Below, one piece after another: positions 18,358 to 28,270 of a stretch of DNA of 64,000 nucleotides. Within the stretch, counting starts at the first letter, position 1. Every line of letters begins with the position of its first letter. A model generated the notes under the pieces. It did not search any database and was not told the DNA's origin. It worked only from the letters and a program-made list of their open reading frames with translations. A program made the translations under genes and the position numbers. Location: positions 45,539,472-45,603,471 of the forward strand of contig OX381715.1 of assembly GCA_947462335.1 (NCBI GenBank), in the 5' to 3' direction. This DNA comes from Harmothoe impar. Taxonomy: Eukaryota > Annelida > Polychaeta > Phyllodocida > Polynoidae.

Positions 18358-18999
18358 ATGAACCCATTTGTATATGTTGTTCGACCACTGTTCACATTGA
18401 TGAATCCAGCATTCTGGTACACTTTTATTGGCCTGTATGTGATGTCAGTCCTGACTTTTGGTATATGTTTTGCCATTCAAAATGTGGCTGGGCAAGTTGC
18501 TAGCCTTCTTGACAAAGTGATTCATTTTTTTTCCCACACAGAATATGCTAAGCTCAAAGCAGTTGCTAGCCTGACTAATGGAACATGCGATGAATTCAAA
18601 CACCTGGGTGTACTTATAAGGTACTTTATTGCAAAGATGTTTGGGAATCCGTTATGCAACGAGGTGGTATGGTATGAATCAATTACTCTCACCAGGATTT
18701 TCATATCCTATCCCTTTAGACTTGTTTATCCCTCCTTTGGTACCCAGGCAGCAGGATCTGATTGGCTTCATCAGAAATGCTCTCTCAATTTTCAGACGGA
18801 CTTGTGTGCTGGAGTAGTGGGAGGGCAAACGTTCTCAAGATTCATCTATACTGAGGGTGTCTGGATGTACGTGATCATCAGTTTGCTCAAACCTGTGATA
18901 AGTGATATCTTGAAAGCTTTAGTCCATGCAATCAGGAAATCAGTACGTGTAATTCATGCTTTCATTCACAACCACTTCATGCTGAAGGCATCACACTGA
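18358..18999 (+). CDS. Membrane protein of unknown function, 213 aa
   Basis: An intact ORF from ATG 18358. Hydrophobic segments at residues ~18-42 and ~165-188 predict two membrane spans with a ~120-residue loop containing six cysteines and an N-G-T sequon. The C-terminus is basic and His-rich. The stop overlaps the 3' end of a convergent minus-strand gene by nine bases (18,991-18,999). It is the last complete virus-like gene before the boundary. No family recognised. Confidence 0.62.
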   Translation: MNPFVYVVRPLFTLMNPAFWYTFIGLYVMSVLTFGICFAIQNVAGQVASLLDKVIHFFSHTEYAKLKAVASLTNGTCDEFKHLGVLIRYFIAKMFGNPLCNEVVWYESITLTRIFISYPFRLVYPSFGTQAAGSDWLHQKCSLNFQTDLCAGVVGGQTFSRFIYTEGVWMYVIISLLKPVISDILKALVHAIRKSVRVIHAFIHNHFMLKASH

Positions 19000-19554
19000 T
19001 GATCCTGGAGTATCTGACACATGGATGAGACTTGTGACTATGTATACCAAGAGGGCAGCCACGATGACAGAGGAAACAATAAACAACATCTTATATGCTA
19101 TATATCGTGTTTCATCAGGGTTTGCTTTCGATAGAAGTTTTACAGAAGCCATGGGTCCCATGAATCTGTCAGTGTGCAAAGTCAGAGGAATTCGGCTGCC
19201 ATCCAGTAGGAAGGACCTGACGTTCACACTGTCGTCTAACGCTACATCTCCAGACAGCATGTCAAGGAATATACTGTTGTTGTGAAGCATGGTCAATGAA
19301 ACATTTGTGAGTGTCCCTTCTGCTTCAGAGTTCATTCCTATGTAGATAAGCATGGAATCGGCTGCTTTCACTGATTGCACATCATGGACCCTGATGTTCT
19401 TTATCACAGAGGAGCTGGAGAGGAGGACTATAGCTGCAGAGAGATATGATGGGAGGGTAGAAAACCGTTCACTCGCTTGCAGTATACAACCGCTGTTATC
19501 AATGTCAATATTATGAATGGACACATCATTCGGGTCTAGAACAATGCATAATTC
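18991..19554 (-). pseudogene. C-terminal fragment of a virus-like type I glycoprotein, cut at the virus/host boundary
   Basis: The minus frame is open from 19,554 to the stop at 18,991 but has no ATG near its 5' end. The first codon that could start artificially is a GTG at 19,524, and the first in-frame ATG is about 58 codons later, inside a repetitive beta-strand region. The product reads as the end of a longer protein: an ectodomain with short repeating strands and N-x-S/T sequons, one membrane span near the C-terminus and a short cytoplasmic tail. Upstream sequence changes abruptly to AT-rich DNA with short direct repeats and stops. Interpretation: the 5' part was lost at the junction, so the junction lies near 19,535-19,555. 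Confidence 0.6.
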
Positions 19555-19626
19555 TTAATTACTATGCATAGATCAATTTTGTATAAAGATTGATAGTTAA
19601 GATGCATAATTCTTAATTGTTATGAA
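19544..19626. repeat. Short direct repeat at the virus/host boundary
   Basis: ATGCATAATTCTTAATT occurs at ~19,544 and again at ~19,602 in AT-rich DNA with no coding signal, right where the truncated glycoprotein frame ends. It may be local duplication linked to the junction or ordinary AT-rich repeat. Confidence 0.4.
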
Positions 19627-19817
19627 GTAATAAAAAGAAAAACTAACCTGTTAGTTTTTTTCAGGAAGCGATACAACGCCTGTTGCTTTATAGTATAATA
19701 TGCTTTAGTATACTAATGCACACTGCTTTGCCTCACACTATTCGATTCTGTATGTGAAAAATTAACATAAAATAAATTTCATTTATATGCATAGTAGCCT
19801 CAAATATTAGTCACTTA

Positions 19818-19940
19818 AACTATGATATGGACAACTCACTTGAAGCTTCATCTGGACAATTGAATAAAACTACTATATATTAAACTGTGATATGGACAAC
19901 TCAGTTGAAGCTTCAGCTGGATAATTGAATAAAAGTACTA
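19818..19940. repeat. Two-copy direct repeat (~65-bp spacing)
   Basis: Two diverged copies of a segment containing A-T-G-G-A-C-A-A-C-T-C-A, then T-T-G-A-A-G-C-T-T-C and C-T-G-G, then A-A-T-T-G-A-A-T-A-A-A-A, at ~19,818-19,873 and ~19,884-19,940. The rest of 19,560-19,980 is AT-rich with no gene visible. Confidence 0.5.
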
Positions 19941-19981
19941 AGTTCAGTTACATATGATACCAGTGTCATAACAAAACTCAC

Positions 19982-20108
19982 CTGATAGTACAATGTTGAA
20001 CTAGTGATGGAACGCTTCTTCCTCCTATTCAGTGAATGAAGTATGTGATCTGCATTCCATGCCACTTGCGGCTTATATGTGCTGCCTCCAACTTTATACC
20101 ATCTAATC
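19982..20108 (-). other. Candidate host internal exon (42 codons)
   Basis: On the minus strand an acceptor (…TTTACTACAG) at 20,109 and a donor (CAG|GTGAGT) at 19,981 bound a 127-base stretch that is open in one frame (1 base plus 42 codons), with a basic R-R-K-K-R-S segment. No partner exon is found. Towards lower coordinates the gene would run into the virus-like block about 430 bases away, so the block may have landed in, or replaced, the rest of this gene. It could be chance. Confidence 0.35.
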
Positions 20109-20171
20109 CTGTAGTAAAATATAAAAATAAAACAAATTAAGTTCAATGTTATAACAACATAGCATAAACTG

Positions 20172-20228
20172 TGGGAGGGGAATTGAACCCAGGTTGTAAC
20201 AGTACACATTATCATTATATCGTACAGC
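20172..20228 (-). repeat. Degenerate tRNA-derived repeat
   Basis: Read on the minus strand it retains the box B-like GGGTTCAATTCCCC and the GGCTGTACGATATAATG head seen in the three better copies at 20,568-20,893, but the anticodon region is eroded. Confidence 0.4.
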
Positions 20229-20304
20229 CAGAAGATTGATGTAGGAATAAAAGATAGGAGTGAAGAACATCATTTCTGTATCTTATTCAGGATCTAATTT
20301 TAAA

Positions 20305-20362
20305 AAATTAAAAATTAAAAAAAATTGATTAAAAAAATTGAATTAAAATTTTTTTTTTTAAA
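20305..20362. repeat. AT-rich low-complexity tract
   Basis: A run of A- and T-rich short words ending in a poly-T/A block, directly before a TACCGTAAA-type element end at 20,363. Confidence 0.7.
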
Positions 20363-20540
20363 TACCGTAAATTCTCACATATAAGCCGCGGGTTATACGC
20401 GAGTCAGATAGTCGGCGAGGCTTATAGGATGTACCGGCGAGGTTTATAGGATGTACCCAGAGTCAGGGTGCGGCTTATACGCGAATTTTTACCAGTACTA
20501 AAGTCACCACAATCACTTCGCTAGTGCGGCTTATGTGATC
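20363..20540. mobile_element. Truncated TACCGTAAA-type MITE
   Basis: Begins TACCGTAAATTC and contains the GGGTTATACGCGAGT and GCGGCTTATACGCGAA motifs shared with the complete element at 50,276-50,501. The matching terminal repeat is not seen; the element passes into the tRNA-derived repeats. Confidence 0.45.
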
Positions 20541-20567
20541 CACCCAAAGTTGGGGTTCGTGTCTCCC

Positions 20568-20893
20568 CCTAGGCGGGGAATCGAACCCGGATCGCTCGCG
20601 TTCGAAGGGCGCGGGTTACCATCACGCCGTACAGCCACAGGGTAGACCAGGGAAATAACAGCGGGAGTAGACCGACGTTGGACGCGTTCGTTCCCCGCCT
20701 AGGCGGGGAATTGAACCCGGGTCGCCCGCGTTCGAAGCGCGCGCCTTACCATCACGCCGTACAGCTACAAGGTAGACCGGGGAAATAATAGCGGGAGTAG
20801 ACTGACGTTGGACGCGTTCGTTCCCCGCCTATGCGGGGAATTGAACCCGGACCGCGCGCGTTCGAAGCGCGCGCGTTACCATTACACCGTACA
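20568..20893 (-). repeat. Tandem array of three tRNA-derived repeats
   Basis: Three copies (about 20,568-20,637, 20,697-20,765, 20,825-20,893), spaced ~128 bases, each on the minus strand with box A-like GGCGTGATGGTAA, a loop C-T-T-C-G-A-A in a GC stem and box B GGGTTCRATTCCCC. The last two are flanked by the same spacer (…TAGACYGACGTTGGACGCG). The 3' part folds with its own flank (TTCCCCGCCTAGGCGGGGAA is a palindrome) rather than with a 5' acceptor strand, so they look like a SINE-type derivative, not functional tRNA genes. The loop would read as an Arg (TCG) anticodon. Confidence 0.55.
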
Positions 20894-20939
20894 GTCACAG
20901 GCTCGGTCAGCATAACAAGGGCAGGGGTAAACCGAATTT

Positions 20940-21260
20940 GGATGTGTAACTGGGGCGGCAGACGACCTCGCTTTCAGTACGCCGCGTGCAACTGCGTTGT
21001 TCTAACATGATACACTAGGTGGCGTATGACGCATAGTCAATGAACAGAGAATAAAGTAACTGTCTAGACAATTTTAGTCCTTTCTTCCATGCTATGATCT
21101 GAATCATATGAATCTGAATTATATTTCAGATGGCATGACATTGGGGGGAATCAGTTGTAACAAAAAAAAATACAAATTACATTCTGGACTGCGTGTAATG
21201 GTTTGAGAAAAAATGGAACACCCATTTTATGGTACATTGGAAAATACTAATACACATGAA
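20940..21260. other. Non-coding stretch, nothing recognised
   Basis: No ORF, splice pair or clear repeat is visible. Confidence 0.5.
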
Positions 21261-21261
21261 T

Positions 21262-21480
21262 GGTAGCGCATGGTTAGAACTGTGCGGGTTCCCCATTCTC
21301 AGGGGCGGGCTTCGGCCCGCCCTGTGTAACGGGGATGTCACTCTCCTGTAATTCAACCTTGAATTTCATGTCATCCATCCGTGGGATGTTTTTAAAACAG
21401 AAACCACTATGGACCACCTGGAGTACCCCGCAGAAAAAAAGACCCCCTTTTTAGGGGGTCGATAATAAATAAAATCAAAT
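21262..21480 (+). mobile_element. LINE/SINE-like 3' end
   Basis: Ends with an ACCACCTGGAGTACC-type segment, a hairpin GACCCCCTTTTTAGGGGGTC and an ATAAATAAA tail. The same ending occurs at ~31,222-31,285. A GC-rich stem (GGGCGGGCTTCGGCCCGCCC) lies upstream. This resembles the hairpin plus short-repeat tail of some non-LTR retroelements. No reverse transcriptase remains. Confidence 0.45.
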
Positions 21481-23228
21481 CAAATATGTCACAAGCTGTT
21501 TTAATTCTCACCTTTTGTTGATTTGGATTACAAGAAGGCAGCAAAGGTAAGGAGTGATGTATCCAGAACGTTTGGTTGTGATTCTAAAAAATAAAAATAA
21601 CTCGGGTTAATACAACACATAAACAAACAAATTCTCAGTAAGCCAGTCGGTTAACCACTAAAGCATGGTATAATGTATTTATGCATTATGCCAAAATCGT
21701 CAAAGTCGTTGTGTCATAATGCTACGGAAATTAACTGGCATTCAAGCAATATACAGAATATATAACTCCTCCAAACAGTTAACAGGATTCATCAAAGCAG
21801 CACCAGTAAGGTACTCACCAGGACTGCATTCATGCAACATTGAGGAGCGAGGCATTATACTTTAATTGATACATTAGGCTGTGTTTAAAGGGTTAACACT
21901 TTAAAGACGGCATAACACATTGTAGCATTATAGTTTTAGTTGTCATGATGCATGGAGTATGGATGCAGCCCTGAGGAGTAACTCGCCGGGGCTGCATTCA
22001 AACATTATTCCGGTCGTATGGGGTTGACACACTATAAAAGGATCACCATGATGCACCAATGTAGTACCAATGACTTACTAGTCGGGAACTGCATTCATAC
22101 ATCATGGCGATAAACAGAATGATTTAGTGAAATCCGTCCTTAACACGTCAACTGACTGACTCGGCTGTCAAATGTTCCTTAAGACTATGTGTATATTAAC
22201 CCTTTGACAATGTAGTATTTGTGAGTTACTCGCTCGGACTGCATTAATGCATCATGACGACAAACGTAATCATTTAGTGTAATCCATCCTCAACAAGTTA
22301 ACATTTCTAAAATCATTATACAATTCTTGATACACATGGCTAGTCCCAACATATATCAGGTAATAGTTACTACTCCGTTAAAGTATATGAAAGATAACGT
22401 TTTGGGAAAGCATGTTACCGGTACACCATACCGCAGAGGTCTCAACCCAAGCGTGGGACGGGAGTAGAGTGGGGATAGCAGGACCTGGGGACTGAGGTCC
22501 GTGATATACTGTTAAGCCGGTGGTGCTGACATATTTGAAGTACCATTTAGTTCCACTTCTGTCCGCCAGACCACAGCACTGAGTAGATAGCTCACCACTT
22601 TAGTGTAGACGTACTACATGTATAATACAAGTAGACCTAGTGTTATTGCTGTATTTAACCCTTTTAGCATGGTTTCATGCCTTCATGCATCATGCATGAA
22701 TACGGCCATGGTGAGTTACTCACCAGTGCTGCAATCAAGCATCATGCTAACGATATGGGATTCAGACACTCCCGAATCTGTATGCCACAGATGAGTTACT
22801 CGCGGGGACTGCATTGGCGCATCATGACGACAAATGTCATTTTTTAGCAACATGCGTAATGAAAGGGTTAAAGTATGGTCATTACATATACGCCAGCAGT
22901 ATGTGTACTGGTCTTTGTCTCAAATTTAGATTACTATATTTAGTCATGTCGACATGTCAAATTCAATTTTTCCTGCTCCACTTTTGTCTTATTGAAGCTG
23001 AGTGCACAAGATGTAGGCCTACATACTCTCAGTTGAAAGATTCCTACACTGTCTACAGTAGATAGAGCTGTTCTACTTTTACCCCTTATCAAGAAATGCC
23101 TCATTTACTACATCCGATACTGCTTTATCCAATACAGCTAGTGCCGGAATCATGACTCATACAATGCCCCAGAAAAGGGTAAGAAACCTAGTTTTAATTA
23201 TTACGGTGTAGCCTACAGTAGGAGAAAC
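21480..23228. repeat. Intergenic DNA with multiple diverged palindromic repeats
   Basis: No gene is visible. At least six diverged half-copies of one repeat occur (near 21,820, 21,980, 22,080, 22,227, 22,727, 22,797): a G-A-G-T-T-A-C-T-C-G-C core, then a G-C-T-G-C-A-T-T and A-T-G-C-A-T-C-A-T-G-A-C-G-A-C-A-A-A stretch. Other members are at ~24,018, 36,830, 39,640-39,770 and the palindromic copy at 44,908-44,965. Confidence 0.55.
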
Positions 23229-26200
23229 ATGGCTAAACTTGTGTTCTTATTACTCAGTTATTTCTGCTTATATTATACTGCTCTGGGATGTACATGCATT
23301 CACAATAGGGGTAGCATGACATGTGACGGCGGATTACACTGTTTAAATGCAGACATCTCAGCTGATACTATACGAACAAGTCAAGCTTTCATCTCAGAAT
23401 GGTACTCAGGAGAACACTTCAAATATGATCATAATGTGTTCCCCTACTTAGCCACTGTTCATCTACGGTCCGGGGAATTCAATTGTGATGCCGGCTTGTG
23501 CAAGTAAGTGGAGTAATATACTTATATAGGGGATTTACTTTTCCTACCATATCTGTACTGCTATAGCCCCACATTAATGCTGATATCCCATGTCAATATC
23601 AGCTAAGTTTTAAAGCCTAACGTTCCTAAGCCCAATGCAGCATGTTGAGTTGTAAATTAACTTCTCAAGCCCGATATCACACGATCCAATGTGACATGTC
23701 GATTTGTATCAAAAGCCATGTCACTACGTGGAAGATAGGGGTCTAAATAGGGGTATCCCCATTTCGTCAGTGGGGTAACAGTAACGCTGATCCGACGGTG
23801 GATGCCGACGAATGGAGCCATAGTTTTCTGTGTATTTACATTGCTAAGTTGGTTTGTAGCTTTTCAGGACCCCATACGTAACTGAATATCATATTTAGAT
23901 ACATCTGTTGACATATTGGATATTGAAACTGTGGAGTAGACTAATTCTGTATACAGATTTGCATTGTTAACCCTCCTTAAGTCATCATTTATTTTCATGA
24001 TGCAGGACTGTAAAACCAACTCGCCGATACTGCATTGGTGCATCATACCCAAGCGTCGTTCAAGCCAAAGTCCTTGACATGATTAATACTCACTTGTTGA
24101 TATTAATACATAGCCAACTTGCCCTGTCCATTTTATTGTCCCATCATAATAATATAGGGCTGTACTCCCCTCCTGTTCCCCTTCTTCAATATACAACATC
24201 CATATAAAATTAATATTTTATTATTTTGTAGGAGAATGAGCTGGACCATGACAAAATCGACTCCGGTTGAACAGGAGATGGAAACAACAAGAAAGTAAGG
24301 TCCTTTCTTCTGGCCTATGGGTCTAGCTAGCTATAGTTTCATGTGTCGGGATACATACAACAGAAGTATGCCCATCATGTAGGGACCTTTGATGGGAGCT
24401 CCACATCTCCCATCTCGATTTAAACAAATGACCATGTTGTCATATACATTTTAATACACGGGCATGTCATGAAATCCATTTCAACATATCAGCCATGTCC
24501 CATGTCACTATATATATCTTTTCCTCCTACCCCATGTCACTAAACCCAAAAGTGGTGCATGTCACCAGCGGACTGCTCCGCCTGATCCTGCGTACCTAAA
24601 ATGGGGACGCTAGTGGGAGTAGTCCAGGCAGCTAGTTTAGGATATGTCCTCAGGCCGAAATTTAGGGGTTAGGACCATGATATAAACCAATCACAGCTGA
24701 GCTGTGTAGGGTACTATTTTCAGGGTTAGCTCGCCCGTACATATAGGTAGGGAGTAATATTTTACATGTATATAGAAGCAAGTTTCATGCCTAATTCAGC
24801 TAATTCTCCATCTTCAGCCAACCAAATGTACCGGAAACACAGGAATACCAGCTCCCAGTGACTGAAGCAGGACTACAAATATCACGATCTATAGAAAAAG
24901 AAAGAACTACGAGCTCGGGGGAGACAGTGAAAATAGATTCTATTTCGACAACAAAGTCTGATCTCACATATAGCACTTTGACAACGCCTAGATATGTGGA
25001 CAAAATGGGGAGAGTAGTAGAAGGCTCCACCCCATTTTCTGATACTACTACTTCTATCCAAAAATCAGCCTCCACCCCATTTTCTGATACTACTACTTCT
25101 ATCCAAACATCTGCAAATGGGTTAGTATGGTTATGATATTCCTGAATTGGTTTTCAATAGTTTTACAACTTTAGTCATATACCCTATATTGAACACGGTT
25201 ACATGGACCATTTTTGGGGTTAGAGACATGGGATAGGAGGAGAAATTAAATTGATATGGAACATAGACATTGCCCGGTATTTGAAATCGTTCTGACAGCA
25301 TGATCTTTAGTTAAAATCGAGATGGGACTTCCTATTTAGTGGTCCACAACTATCTCCTCCCAAATAAGCAGGTTCAGAGGAAACTGAGTAGATATGAATC
25401 ATGTCGGGGGTCTAAACAGCCATGGTGTATGTACATGTACCACTGGATGTATATCATACTACACTGCGGCCTACAGCAATACATGTACTGCTAAAAGTCC
25501 GTAATACAGGACTTCAGGAAACCCAATGTAGCCCATGAAATGCAAAGCTGAAAAAATAGGCCACGTCAGGGTAAAAGAAGCTACGTCAGGTTTGGTATAT
25601 AAGCTCCTACTACCTGACATGGTATTAACCACCCTGAAACCTCTGCCTGATATATGCTTAAAAAGGTAAGGACTACATTTCCATACACCTGCTCCCACCT
25701 CTTGATACATCATGAACACCCCTACTAATGTACTCCATGCATGTATCCATTTTTGTGATACTAGTAAAGACAACTTAGTATATTATATTGCAATTAATGG
25801 AATACTGTGTGTCTGTCTGTGTAAAGAAAAGTACACGTATTTGGTCTGCACCCTGACAACCACTGGAGGCAAGGTTGGGGCGGTACTGTATGTGGTCCGT
25901 ATCCCAGCAGCCACTGGAGGAGGGCCGCCGCAGTATTGGAGTAGTCCCGTATTATAACACTAGCTGCTCCACCCTGTATTCCCCCAAAACACAGCAAGCA
26001 CTACTTGCACTAAGGGAGTAAGAAATGCCAAGAACTGAGTTAAATAGACGGGTGACACCCACTGCCAACATCAAAATTATTTCCCCTGTTACTACTAAAG
26101 TAAGCCAGTTATAACGTTAGGATATGATAGGGTTCTGCCTCCATACTCCTGATTGTGTATTTTGGCGCCTCCCTCAGTATCAGGATTTTGGCACTGTACC

Positions 26201-27110
26201 CCACAGTAGGGCTGGGTTTCAGTTGTACAATACAACAAAATAAGTCAAATGGCTGTTGAAAAAATTAAGTTTGTCCCTTGCCATGTGTCCTGAGACTCTC
26301 CTAATGTATTCTGTATAATTATGTCCGTTGTGTATTAAAGTTAAAACAAGGTTTTGCCCCCATTGTGTAATAACCCTGTACAGCCTTACTACTGGGACAG
26401 CGTCTACCTAGACTGGGCAGTAACAGAGAATTTCGTCACGGGACAAAGTTCCCATATTACATATACAGCGATAGAAAAGTGAGAAATGGGATAATGCCGT
26501 GCCATAGAACTGTCACTGTACTCTGCATGATCTACCTTATCTCAGCTTACTTTCTTACGTCAATTTCACTAGACAAAATTGTAAGTAATTTACTCCACAG
26601 TGTAATCCTCCAGTGTGAATTGTGTATGATAACACAATTGTAAGATCCTCCTGTGTGAACTGTGCATATAAGGTAGTAACAAAAGTTTCATTTTGTAGAA
26701 AAGTACTCACCGTAGATGAGTCGGGGGTACAGTGGATAACCGAGCAGACGACAGGGAGGCCGGAGATGGGGCAGAGCAGCTCCAGTTATATCCCACCCCA
26801 ACAAGACAGCTCCGCCCCTTTCTCGGAGGAGCCCGTGCTGTCCTCCGGGGGTGGGAGGGAGGAAGACACTGCAACGTCTCATAACCCTTTGAAGACAAAG
26901 TTACTGATAACTGGGCTCGTCGTGATGCTGAACATAAGTGTAACTGTTATCATAATAGGGACAATACTATATTGCAAGATGAAACAGAGGAGGACAGTAG
27001 AAAGAAGTGTAGGGATGCATGATTTGAGAAGTTCCATCCCCGAATCAATTGATTCAGCGATGGAAATGCAGCCTCTAAATACCAGACCTCCATCAGAGAC
27101 ATCGGTATAA
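23229..27110 (+). CDS. Host type I membrane protein, four exons (~350 aa)
   Basis: Exons 23,229-23,503, 24,232-24,294, 24,818-25,120 and 26,699-27,110 join with matching phases (each junction phase 2) at GT-AG sites, and the joined frame ends in TAA at 27,110. Exon 1 starts with a signal peptide (~20 residues) and carries a Cys-rich domain (C-T-C...C-D-G-G...H-C...C-D-A-G-L-C). Exons 2-3 encode a Ser/Thr/Glu-rich stalk with a near-exact tandem duplication of S-T-P-F-S-D-T-T-T-S-I-Q. Exon 4 adds a further stalk, one hydrophobic membrane span, then a K-M-K-Q-R-R stop-transfer and ~45-residue tail. This is the plan of a cell-surface receptor or adhesion protein. The extracellular domain is not recognised; some spacing resembles a leucine-rich-repeat N-terminal cap, but that is weak. 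An AATAAA follows at 27,289. Confidence 0.6.
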
Positions 27111-27217
27111 ACATATGATGGGGCTCTGATATAGATGAGCAGACAATGTACTGTCCACATAGCATCCCGTTTTATTGTACACCGACTATATATGCATACA
27201 TGTATATGCTCATGTGT

Positions 27218-27232
27218 GTGTGTGTGTGTGTT
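27218..27232. repeat. (TG)n microsatellite
   Basis: A short run of TG dinucleotides in the 3' region of the membrane-protein gene. Confidence 0.7.
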
Positions 27233-27288
27233 ATGGTATATATCGATTAACACCCCATTGACAGGGTCAAGTTATGGCATTTTCTGTC

Positions 27289-27294
27289 AATAAA
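27289..27294 (+). terminator. Poly(A) signal for the four-exon gene
   Basis: AATAAA lies 179 bases after the stop codon at 27,110, the first in the 3' region. Confidence 0.45.
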
Positions 27295-28055
27295 CATTTT
27301 AAACACTGTATATATCATACAAGGGTTAAGCTTCATGTCCTTCCTGACAGGAAGTAGCTTATTTCCGGTTCCCATTTATTGTTGCATGTGACAGAACACA
27401 GATTTGCATATATACTTCCGCTGGATGAGTGTTCACTCAGCATTTTTATTTCTGAATCACCCTTCCGTGTTGAATTCCAACTGTCAAAGACACTGTCAAG
27501 AAGATACTTCATGTGTCTGGCTCATGCCACATGTGTTAAGATGAGCTGTCTGATGAATGAAAAATATCAATTTATGTTTCCTGCTCACAACAGGGCAAAG
27601 TGTGAGGTCAATACTAAGGTCATTTCCTACAACAGAACACGCCAAGAAATAGTCATAAATATGGTACAAATAAATGTTGTTGTTATACAGGTTGATGCAA
27701 AAATAACATGGAACTGAGAATTAAGGGTAGAATAATAACATGACATCTTGATATGATACTATGTTTCAAAGTAGACGGCATTTTACTGTTGAATGATATT
27801 GCTATACATGTACTAATATATGAATACAATATTTTAGTATAAATACATGACAGTAAATTGCATGCATCATATGGCAGTAAAGGGTTAACATGACGCGCGG
27901 TATTAGTTACTAGGGTTCACAATACTCCAGATGTAGAGGTCAACATATAACAGGCAGAAGTGGGATGCGGGATATTGCTTCTGTCCAGGGGTCTGTCTGA
28001 AGACCGTCAACACAATATTTTTATCATGCCTTGGTAAGATGCACATCAGAAGGAA

Positions 28056-28270
28056 CTACCGTAAAACCTCTGTGATAAGCCACCCTTTAGGTCTGATTCG
28101 GTGTAAAGCTTTGTGTAAAACAGGGAGGGTGGGGTAATAAGGAAGGTTTTGATCAAGTACATTATAGTTCAATCATATCTAAATCAGTACCAAATTCGGG
28201 TTATGACATCCTATGATAGTGGGGGTGAGGCTATAAGGGAAGTTGGGTTATGACAGAGGTTTTACGGTAG
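28056..28270. mobile_element. MITE with 18-bp perfect terminal inverted repeats
   Basis: Left end CTACCGTAAAACCTCTGT and right end its exact reverse complement, 215 bases apart, with no ORF between. It shares the TACCGTA tip with elements at 20,363, 43,431 and 50,276. Around it, 27,300-29,500 holds short AT repeats (28,385-28,432 and 28,741-28,767) and no recognised gene. Confidence 0.7.

Noticed and set aside
1..19554. Polinton/adintovirus, retroelement or bacterial contig
   Set aside because: No protein-primed polymerase, integrase, reverse transcriptase or terminal inverted repeat is seen; AATAAA signals and overlapping both-strand genes plus the assemblin-like protease fit a herpesvirus-like genome better. 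Host exons with GT-AG introns exclude bacteria.
20568..20893. Functional tRNA-Arg genes
   Set aside because: Internal promoter boxes are present but the 5' and 3' ends do not form an acceptor stem.
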